DNA of 64,000 nucleotides from Agaricus subrufescens (taxonomy: Eukaryota; Basidiomycota; Agaricomycetes; Agaricales; Agaricaceae): positions 4,898,001 through 4,962,000 of the forward strand of contig CM057057.1 of the NCBI GenBank assembly GCA_029945375.1. The letters run 5' to 3'. Below, piece after piece: positions 35,104 to 42,406 of this stretch; within the stretch, counting starts at the first letter, position 1, and each line of letters starts with the position of its first letter. The notes under the pieces were generated by a model, which worked only from the letters and a program-made list of their open reading frames with translations, made no database searches and was not told the origin of the DNA. Both the position numbers and the translations under genes were made by a program.

Positions 35104-35352
35104 TGTCAGGTGATGACAGGTCAAGTCATCTGACAGCTTTGGAGCTCTGAGTTCTCACGAGAAACTGCCTAGTGCCCCAGCCCCTGGAGTGGGCCTGCAG
35201 TAGTGAGTTCCAACTCTAGGCCTAGGGTACATATATATAATATCCTAGCTCCTATAATACCAAGACCATGTAGCTCAGTGGTTAGAGCTCCCTGGTGCAA
35301 TTGGGGTGGTCCCAGGTTCAAACCCTGGTGTGGTCACTTTTCCATCCTAACA
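35104..35352 (+). mobile_element. 249-bp solo-LTR-like element carrying a tRNA-like gene
   Basis: Starts TGTCAGGTGATGACAGG and ends catcctaaca, with inverted ends TGTCAGG/CCTAACA (one mismatch). It is flanked by the perfect 5-bp duplication GTTAC (35,099-35,103 and 35,353-35,357), all as expected for an LTR. The exact boundary is confirmed by length arithmetic against the uninterrupted LTR2. The 3' third is a tRNA-like gene and the 5' part is unlike anything else in the window. A TIR transposon with a 5-bp duplication cannot be excluded. Confidence 0.75.
35264..35336 (+). tRNA. tRNA-like gene, anticodon GCA (Cys-like)
   Basis: A perfect 73-nt cloverleaf. Acceptor GACCATG pairs with TGTGGTC (two G-T pairs). 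The D arm is GCTC/GAGC around AGTGGTTA. The anticodon stem is CCCTG/TGGGG with loop GTGCAAT (GCA at 35,297-35,299). The variable loop is TGGTC and the T arm CCAGG-TTCAAAC-CCTGG. A and B boxes fit the Pol III consensus, TTTT follows at 35,338, and an ATATATATAA run lies about 30 bp upstream. The discriminator base is A, whereas eukaryotic tRNA-Cys normally has U. With its location inside a mobile insert, this points to a tRNA-derived retroelement promoter rather than a translating tRNA. Confidence 0.8.
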
Positions 35353-35475
35353 GTTACAGCTTCTTAGACTTGTCCACAGATTAACTGTGCTAATACTAGC
35401 TCATTTCTTATCTGATCCACTCGATACTAGCGTCATTAGGATCACCACTGTGAACTCTACGTTCCACTTCCAACA

Positions 35476-35487
35476 GGTTATGGGCCC
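35476..35487 (+). promoter_or_regulatory. Copia primer-binding site
   Basis: GGTTATGGGCCC immediately after the LTR end CCAACA. It is complementary to the anticodon stem-loop of initiator tRNA-Met (GGGCCCAUAACC). Drosophila copia and yeast Ty5 are known to prime from this internal half-tRNA site rather than from the tRNA 3' end. Confidence 0.8.
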
Positions 35488-35608
35488 TGGCTTCTAACGA
35501 CCTACAAATCGACTTTTCATTCTTCAACCATCTTCAACTCAACAACTACTCTTTCCCTTCCCTCCTCCCCCAAACGATTTCGCTTCTCCTGCCCTCATTT
35601 TTGCTTGT

Positions 35609-36644
35609 ATGGCTTCGGGTTTGCCAGCGTTCGTTAAGCTCAATGGGGAGAACTATGCCACGTGGTCCGGTGAGATGGAGGCCTGGCTACGAGCCTCAGG
35701 CCTATGGAGACTTGTTTCAGGCAAGCAGAGTGCTCCCTCCATTCCCTCTTCCCCCACTCCCCAGGATTTCGCTTCCCAGTCACTCTGGGAGGATAAACTT
35801 GACAAGGCAGCTGGCTGGCTCTATCTTATGGTTGAAGAAGACCAAAGGGTGCATTTTGCAGGCATCCAGGATGATCCAATCAAGATGTGGGCTGCTCTGG
35901 AGGCTGTACATCGTCAGAAAAAGGCTGGAATGCGGTTCAATGCCTATGATGAGCTGTTCAGCATCCGAAAACACAAAGAGGAGTCGCTCCAATCGCTTAT
36001 AAACCATGTAGAGGGCTGCAAACGTCGTCTAAAGGAGCTTAGACCGGAGAAATTCACTTTAGACCAGCTGGATGATGAGCTGGCCTCTATGGCACTCATT
36101 AGGGCGCTCCCGGACGAGTTTTCGGCCTTCACATCGTCTCTCCTGCTTATGGACAAGCTGGACAAGACTACCATCCATCAGGCCTTTGTTACAGAGGATA
36201 TTCAGCGAAGGAAACGTGCTCAGGACGCCTTGGGAGGCTCCCAGGCCCTAGCAGCACGTTCTGGCTTCAAAAACGCGTCGGAGACCTGCGATTTCTGTGG
36301 GAGAACTGGTCACAAGGTGGCTAACTGCTGGACGTTTGAAAAAGCGAAGAAACGCGCTCAGGAGGACGCTCAGAAGCCCAGAACTCGAGGAAACAAGGCT
36401 AACAAGGCCCAGGACAGCTCCAATGACTCCCCCACCACTTCTGGAAGCTCTAGCTCGACTCCTGGTGCCAAAAAAGCGCAGAGAGTTCGAGAATTTGCTG
36501 GAAATGCAAGTGCTCCCTCCCCTACCTCTTCCCCTTCGCTCTCTGCCCCTCTGCAGCTCGATGCTGACTTCCACTGGCTTGCAGATACAGGGGCCACTTC
36601 TCATATGACCCCCCACAAGCATTGGTTCAAAACCTACTCCCCCC
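35609..36644 (+). pseudogene. Copia gag and start of protease, fused to GO4
   Basis: ATG at 35,609 (MASGLPAFVKLNGENYATWS). It has a copia capsid domain of the UBN2/gag-polypeptide type (YATWSGEMEAWLRASGLW; WLYLMVEEDQRVHF; LINHVEGCKRRLKEL), the knuckle CDFCGRTGHKVANC, and the protease start WLADTGATSHMT. After HKHWFKTYSP the sequence turns into the GO4 Pro-rich region at about 36,645, leaving the frame open to 36,793. Integrase and RT are absent from this strand; they lie inverted at 32,102-33,949. Confidence 0.9.
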
Positions 36645-37049
36645 AAGCCGGCTCCCATCCCCTCCTCCCCCAAGGCCCCGGCTCCCTCTACTGCCCCTGC
36701 TGTGTCCAGGCGTGCACCAGCGCGCAAGGGCAAGCACACAACTCATGGTGCGTCTCGCAAAGGCATCCACATCACTCCCCCAGCCAGATCTAGTATCCGC
36801 GCTGTTAATATCACTCCAGAAGTCCTACTGGAGTGTAATCGCCACCTTAAGGACGACCTCAAGTCCGAGGTTGTTCTTGAAAGTTCCATTGACTCGGGTA
36901 CCGGCATCTTTATAGCCGCCTCCCGGGTACTATCACATCCCGAGTCTGCATGTGTGCTTAGGCACATACGCCGCCTCGTCAACCCCAACGGCCTTGTCCC
37001 CCTCCAGGCTGCCACCCCCACTTCCACATCATATCTCAAAGTAATCGAT
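36645..37049 (+). pseudogene. GO4 5' half (fragment A), gag-like protein
   Basis: Pro/Ala-rich start followed by RKGKHTTHGASRKGIHITP, VNITPEVLLECNRHLKDDL, SACVLRHIRRLVNP and TSYLKVID, matching the middle of the GO2 protein. It continues after the GO2 insertion as VPLILAPPASWIIT (39,254-39,296) and then meets LTR2. The GO4 C-terminus lies at 34,388-34,903 on the other strand. It is 5'-truncated within the Pro-rich linker. Confidence 0.85.
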
Positions 37050-39238
37050 TTTTTTTTTTTGTAATCAGTGGGATTTATTTCAAAATCGACCTCGTACATG
37101 GGATGCCATAACGCGTATCCCTGCCTTTCAACCCTCGGCAGCATACATTAAGCTCCAGACAACATGCACTAACCTGTGTTCTCGTATCCGCGCGACTAGG
37201 TCAAGCACTTGACATAAAATAAACAAAACAATCAGACCGGTAGAAAATAAAACTACATAAAGGCCGTCGCGGTGCATAGAAAAGAAAAACGATCCAGCCT
37301 ACGCTTTATGAACGAGGAAATTGGCGGTGTAGCCAATTCCTATCGAATCTGTTACGCCAGAATGGACAAGAACAGTCCGTAGTGGCATGATCAGTCTTTG
37401 CGCGCTTGGAGGCAACGCAGTTGACGCATTTCTTTTGATCAACGAGTTTATCGCCGACCATTAAGTGATGGTTGGCCTCAAGATGAGGCCCACCACAAAG
37501 GGGACAGCGCACACCTTGACGGCGACACTGGTTAGCATGATGGCCCCATCGCTGACAGCGAGTACAGCGGATGGAGCCGGAGTGTGGCTTTGCGCCTTGG
37601 ATACAGCAGTTCACCCCGGAGACCAAGATGACTGAGCCAATGAGGTTGCGAGCATTAGAGCCCGCTGTGGAATCATGAATGTCGACCCATGCAATGCATG
37701 AGTCAGCTTTAGGAGAGGTCCGCATGAGACGGACTTGGTTGCGGATGAGAGGGCTGAGACGAGCTGTGGTGGAGTGCGAGATAGCCGTGAGCAGGAAACC
37801 TCGAGTTGTGGTGACCCAATCCGATCGAGGAAGGGTCGGGGAAATGGGAATATCGACGATCTTGAGATAGCTCGTCAACGTTGCTTTGTCTGATTGGATG
37901 ACCGCATCTGGTGATCCAGTAGGGATGAGGCGGCGAATGTGCTTGAGCACGAACGCTGTCTCAGAGGCAGTGGGGACAATGTCAGTGGAGAGGAAAATCT
38001 TATTTCCGACACCCGATTCAGAATGAACGATTGATAGCTTGGATGAACCAAGATCTGACCAGATAAGCTGATTGACCTTATCGATAAGGCCTGGGGTAAA
38101 GTTGCGGACGGATATAGAAGATCCGGCCGGTGGAGTAATGGTAATACCATGGTGCGAAATGCTGTGGACAGTATGTCGAGCTCGCTTTGGCTTCGTTCCC
38201 CGAGGTGGAGCCTGAGGCGCAGCAGGAGCGCGTGATACAGGTGGTGCCACCTTTGGTTTGGCAGGCTTGGAGAGGACTGAAACCTCAGAAGACACTGGTG
38301 CTTCAACAACCTCCATTGCTGGAGGCGGGGCACTTGGTGCAACTGGGGTAGTCGGCGGAGCTGGTGTAGCGGCCCCAGAGCGGGGCTTCTTACGAGGGGG
38401 AGATGCTTCACCTGGGGTAACAATCTCGAGTTTCTTCTCAGGTGGTTGTGCTCTAAGAATAAGTCGGTCTATCCCCACGGACATAGACATGCCGTTAGAG
38501 AGGACCGTGCGCTTGTGCTCGCCATGCTGGACAGCAACGAGCAAAGAGTTGAGAGCTTCAAAGGCGAAGTAGCCCATGAACTCCCTGTCTTTGTAAATCT
38601 CCCTATTGTTAGAGAGCCAAAAGAGCACGTCCGCTGGGCCAATGGCTGGCGGAGGTGCGGGAACCGGGTCGGGGACCGGGGTAGCTGAGCGCACTGTCTG
38701 CTGCTCCAAGCTAGATTCTTTGTCCCATTTCTCCGGGGGGGCCGTCGAGGATGGGGAAGGAGGGGGAGGAGGCGCAGCCGCACTGGAAGATCCAGATACA
38801 GCTGGTTGGACAGGGAGGGAGGGGAATGGCTGCCGCATGTCGAATCCCATCGATTGAGCAATGGAGTGGGCCTCGGCCCAGTCCTTGATTTCTTCAAAGA
38901 GCTTGTCGTCCAGATAGTCGGCAAACTTGGGATAGACTTTGAGGACACTCTCCTTCAGAAGATGAGGGGGAGCGGCAATTGGGGAGAAGGGGTTCGAACT
39001 GAACGCGATCTCGGTGGGATTGGGAGTGCCTGCTGGGAGGCGGGGCTGTTTGGAGCGCATGAGAGCTTCGGCGCGATCCCAAATCTCTTGCGGCACATTG
39101 CTGGAACTCAACGACTGTCGAGCGGGCTGTTTCGAACGCTTAGGAGGCATATTGATGGCTTGTAAACTACTTCTAGGCTCTAGCACTGAGACTTCCAAAA
39201 GAGGGGAAGGTAGTGGTAAGAGGTCAAGAAGCGATGTG
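37050..39238 (-). mobile_element. GO2: full-length, apparently intact gag-only element
   Basis: The 15-mer ctcaaagtaatcgat occurs exactly on both sides (37,035-37,049 and 39,239-39,253) and the insert splits GO4. On the minus strand it has a leader, cacatcgcttcttgacc, of about 88 bp, then a single uninterrupted 614-codon ORF and a ~245-bp 3' UTR ending ccactgattac and an A-run. Length is 2,189 bp. With GO1 it defines the complete element: one ORF, no RT. Confidence 0.94.
37306..39150 (-). CDS. GO2 gag-like CCHC protein, 614 aa, intact
   Basis: Start ATG at 39,150 (MPPKRSKQPARQSLSSSN); the open frame extends 48 codons further upstream, but both full copies begin with MPPK. N-terminal conserved block ~60-130 (KESVLKVYPKFADYLDDKL, DWAEAHSIAQSMGF); Pro/Ser linker; block ~170-240 (PADVLFWLSNNREIYKDREF, FEALNSLL); basic Pro-rich linker; RNA-binding-like region ~345-480 (RHTVHSISHHGITITP, AFVLKHIRRLIPTG, TSYLKIVDIPI); C-terminal zinc module (CTRCQRWGHHANQC, CPLCGGPH, CVNC, CPFWRNRFDRNWLHRQF). 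The spacing of the cysteines mirrors LINE ORF1 at 59,224-59,470. Likely role: packaging element RNA into an RNP for reverse transcription by a LINE in trans. No enzymatic motif is present. Confidence 0.85.
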   Translation of the reverse strand: MPPKRSKQPARQSLSSSNVPQEIWDRAEALMRSKQPRLPAGTPNPTEIAFSSNPFSPIAAPPHLLKESVLKVYPKFADYLDDKLFEEIKDWAEAHSIAQSMGFDMRQPFPSLPVQPAVSGSSSAAAPPPPPSPSSTAPPEKWDKESSLEQQTVRSATPVPDPVPAPPPAIGPADVLFWLSNNREIYKDREFMGYFAFEALNSLLVAVQHGEHKRTVLSNGMSMSVGIDRLILRAQPPEKKLEIVTPGEASPPRKKPRSGAATPAPPTTPVAPSAPPPAMEVVEAPVSSEVSVLSKPAKPKVAPPVSRAPAAPQAPPRGTKPKRARHTVHSISHHGITITPPAGSSISVRNFTPGLIDKVNQLIWSDLGSSKLSIVHSESGVGNKIFLSTDIVPTASETAFVLKHIRRLIPTGSPDAVIQSDKATLTSYLKIVDIPISPTLPRSDWVTTTRGFLLTAISHSTTARLSPLIRNQVRLMRTSPKADSCIAWVDIHDSTAGSNARNLIGSVILVSGVNCCIQGAKPHSGSIRCTRCQRWGHHANQCRRQGVRCPLCGGPHLEANHHLMVGDKLVDQKKCVNCVASKRAKTDHATTDCSCPFWRNRFDRNWLHRQFPRS

Positions 39239-39296
39239 CTCAAAGTAATCGATGTTCCTCTCATCCTGGCTCCCCCTGCCTCATGGATCATCACGC

Positions 39297-39471
39297 TGTT
39301 GGAAGTGGAACATAGAGTTCACAGTGGCAATCCTAACGACGCTAGTATCGAGCAGATCGGATAAGAAATGAGCTAGTATTAGCACAGTTAATCTGTGGAC
39401 AAGTCTAAGAAGCTGTAACAACAATACAAAGAGATTGCTCACCTGTGGACAAGTATAAGAAGCTAAAGACT
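39297..39471 (-). repeat. LTR2 partial, minus strand
   Basis: The right-hand 175 bp of LTR2 (…CTTCCAACA edge at 39,297), cut at 39,471 by the plus-strand LTR2 copia. Its flank tcacgc completes the GO4 target duplication. It is the reciprocal product of the LTR-LTR inversion. Confidence 0.88.
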
Positions 39472-39788
39472 TGTTAGAATGCCCCAAGCATTCAGCTATT
39501 AGAATGACTGGACAATTTGTTTTGTGTATATCTCGACTTAGAGTAATGCGGATGGTTCCGCTCACGTGATAGATTAGTCAGCGCATGTTGAACTTGCCTG
39601 TGGACGACTTAGAAGTCTTTAGCTTCTTATACTTGTCCACAGGTGAGCAATCTCTTTGTATTGTTGTTATAGCTTCTTATACTTGTCCACAGATTAACTG
39701 TGCTAATACTAGCTCATTTCTTATCCAATCCACTCGATACTAGTGTCGTTAGAATCGCCACTGCGAACTCTACATTCTACTTCCAACA
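39472..39788 (+). repeat. LTR2, complete 317 bp (5' LTR)
   Basis: TGTTAGAATGCCCCAAGC...ACTTCCAACA, followed at once by the primer-binding site ggttatgggccc (39,789-39,800). It contains the duplicated unit around 39,620-39,642 and 39,670-39,692 that bounds an intron-like GTGAGC...ACAG of 50 bp. It sits inside the minus-strand LTR2. Confidence 0.92.
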
Positions 39789-39921
39789 GGTTATGGGCCC
39801 CGGCTTCTAACGACCTACAAATCGACTTTTCATTCTTCAACCATCTTCAACTCAACAACTACTCTCTCCCTTCCCTCCTCCCTCAAACTATTTCGCTTCC
39901 CCTGCCCTCATTTTTGCTTGT

Positions 39922-40979
39922 ATGGCTTCGGGTTCACCAGCGTTTGTTAAGCTCAACGGGGAGAACTATGCCACGTGGTCCGGCAAGATGGAGGCCTGGC
40001 TACGAGCCTCTGGCCTATGGAGACTTGTTTCAGGCAAGCAAAGTGCTCCCTCCATTCCCTCTTCCCCTACTCCCCAGGATTTCGCTTCCCAGTCACTCTG
40101 GGAGGATAAACTCGACAAGGCAGCTGGCTGGCTCTATCTAATGGTTGAAGAAGACCAAAGGGTGCATTTTGCAGGCATCCAGGACGATCCAATCAAGATG
40201 TGGGCTGCTCTGGAGGCTGTACATCGTCAGAAAAAGGCTGGAATGCGATTCAATGCCTATGATGAGCTGTTCAGCATCTGAAAACTCGAAGAGGAGTCGC
40301 TCCAATCGCTTATAAACCGTGTAGAGGGCTGCAAACGTCGTCTAAAGGAGCTTAGACCTGGAGAAATTCACTTTAGACCAGCTGGATGATGAACTGGCCT
40401 CTATGGCACTCATTAGGGCGCTCCCGGATGAGTTTTCGGCCTTCACATCGTCTCTCCTGCTCATGGACAAGCTGGACAAGACCACAATCCACCAGGCCTT
40501 TGTTACTGAGGATATCCAGCGAAGGAAACGTGCTCAGGATGCCTTGGGAGGCTCCCAGGCCCTAGCAGCGCGTTCTGGCTTCAAAAACGCGTCAGAGACC
40601 TGCGATTTCTGTGGGAGGACTGGTCACAAGGTGGCTAACTGCTGGACGTTCGAAAAAGCGAAGAAACGCGCTCAGGAGGACGCTCAGAAGCCCAGAACTC
40701 GAGGAAACAAGGCCAACAAGGCCCAGGACAGCTCCAATGACTCCCCCACCGCTTCCGGAAGCTCTAGCTCGACTCCTGGTGCCGAAAAAGCGCAGAGAGT
40801 CCGAGAATTTGCTGGAAATGCAAGTGCTCCCTCCCCTACCTCTTCCCCTTTGCTCTCTACCCCCCTGCAGCTCGATGCTGACTTCCACTGGCTTGCAGAT
40901 ACAGGGGCCACTTCTCATATGACCCCCCACAAGCATTGGTTCAAATCCTCCTCCCCCCATCGCATTCCCATCCGATTAG
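39922..40979 (+). pseudogene. Copia gag/protease start, with stop and frameshift
   Basis: Same gag as at 35,609 (MASGSPAFVKLNGENYATWS). TGA at 40,279-40,281 replaces the CGA Arg codon present in both sibling copies (IRK). One extra G near 40,357 (cctggagaaatt) shifts frame, and the gag resumes as MALIRALPDEFSAF. Knuckle CDFCGRTGHKVANC and DTGATSHMT are retained. A solo LTR1 then interrupts the protease at 40,980. Confidence 0.9.
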
Positions 40980-41253
40980 TGTCGGACGTAGAACGTAGCA
41001 CGTGCAGAGACGGTTCTAACAGTGGTAGTCACGAGTGAATCGGATAAGAATTGATTGAGCAATCCTGTGAACAAGTCTAAGAAGCTATCTATGAATATAC
41101 AGAACTCTATACTCACCTGTGAACAAGTCTAAGAAGCTAAGGGCTTCTAGAGCGTTCACAGACAAGTTCAACATGTGCTTACTAATATATCACATGATCA
41201 GAAAGTCGTACCATCTCTAAGTCCATATACAAGACTGTTGGGGCAGTCTAACA
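40980..41253 (-). repeat. Solo LTR1, 274 bp, with ATTAG duplication
   Basis: TGTTAGACTG...CCGACA on the minus strand. The 5-bp ATTAG is present on each side (40,975-40,979 and 41,254-41,258), and the host copia gag-pol reads through if the LTR is skipped. This is a textbook solo LTR left by LTR-LTR recombination. Confidence 0.94.
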
Positions 41254-41258
41254 ATTAG

Positions 41259-41985
41259 CTGATAATTCAGTTGTCTACTCTGCTGGGGTGGGGTCTGTGG
41301 TCTTTGAGCCAGTTTTGAGCAGAAAAGTGGCTAGAGTGGTCGAGTTTACTAGAGTTTTGCATGTTCCTGCTCTCCGGAGCAACTTGCTGTCTTGTCTATA
41401 CCTTGCACAGCACAAGAATTTCATTATCACCATTTCTGCTCGTTCTATGGCCTTCTGCTGCAAGGGGACAACGCTTTTGACTGCTACAATCCACCCTAAC
41501 AACTCTGCTGAGCTAGATGGCTCAACTCTGACCTCGGAGGCCGCATTTTCGGTCTCTACACTCCCCTGTGACCTCTCCCTATGGCATTGTCGCTTTATTC
41601 ACCATAATTATGCTGATGTGAGGTCTATGGTGAACAAGAAGCTTGTTACAGGCCTCAAACTTGACTCTAAAGCATCCCCTGACCCCATATGTGAGCCCTG
41701 CCTTGCTGGGAAGATGCATTCGCTTCCTTTCACCTCTTCTACCAGCCATAATCGATCTCCACTCGAGCTGGTGCACTCAGACCTTCATGGACCACTCCCA
41801 GTCGCTTCCCACTCAGGCTACAAGTACTGGATAACGTTTATAGACGATGCAACGCGTTTCCGGGCTGTATATCTGCTGAAAAGCAAGTCTGAGGCCTTTG
41901 AAGCGTTCAAAATCTACGAATCTTGGGCTGAAAACCAACTAGGAGTCAAAATGCACGCTCTACAGGACGATAAAGGCGGTGAATA
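41259..41985 (+). pseudogene. Copia protease end and integrase N-terminal half
   Basis: Continues the element of 39,922: protease tail (SAGVGSVVFEPVL), GAG_pre-integrase HHCC region (LWHCRFIHHNYADV...CEPCLAGKMH, with the first Arg altered to Cys), integrase core with Asp in LVHSDLHGP and Asp in LQDDKGGEY. It ends at GGEY where the next copia's LTR1 begins at 41,986, before the catalytic Glu. Its 3' remainder is not in the window. Confidence 0.88.
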
Positions 41986-42283
41986 TGTTAGACTGCCCTA
42001 GCAGTCTTGTGTTAGAGTGCCCCAACAGTCTTGTATATGGACTTAGAGATGGTACGACTTTCTGATCATGTGATATATTAGTAAGCACATGTTGAACTTG
42101 TCTGTGAACGCTCTAGAAGCCTTTAGCTTCTTAGACTTGTTCACAGGTGAGTATAGAGTTCTGTATATTCATAGATAGCTTCTTAGACTTGTTCACAGGA
42201 TTGCTCAATCAATTCTTATCCGATTCACTCGTGACTACCACTGTTAGAACCGTCTCCGCACGCGCTACGTTCTATGTTCGACA
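41986..42283 (+). repeat. LTR1, 298-bp form (5' LTR)
   Basis: TGTTAGACTGCCCTAGCAG...CTATGTTCGACA with the same 24-bp edge duplication as the copy at 28,037. Followed directly by the primer-binding site ggttatgggccc (42,284-42,295). Inserted after gaata of the older copia integrase. Confidence 0.92.
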
Positions 42284-42295
42284 GGTTATGGGCCC
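42284..42295 (+). promoter_or_regulatory. Primer-binding site of the LTR1 copia
   Basis: GGTTATGGGCCC adjoining the LTR, again complementary to the initiator tRNA-Met anticodon arm. The same 12-mer follows LTR2, so both LTR families use the same half-tRNA primer. Confidence 0.8.
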
Positions 42296-42406
42296 CGGCT
42301 TCTAACTACTGGAAAAGCGAGTTTTCATTCACAACTTCATTCATTCTCCTCTCCTTCTCTACTTCCTCAAATCTATTTCGCTTCCCCTGCTCTCAAATCA
42401 ACTCCG

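Larger units (their letters stand above)
34905..35475 (+). repeat. LTR2 (plus strand) with a 254-bp insertion
   Basis: The outer sequence matches the 317-bp LTR2. The extra length of 254 bp equals the 249-bp insert at 35,104-35,352 plus its 5-bp duplication, GTTAC. The primer-binding site and gag follow directly. The flank on its left (catg) belongs to GO4, which shows this LTR is a recombinant between the copia 5' LTR and one inserted in GO4. Confidence 0.92.
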
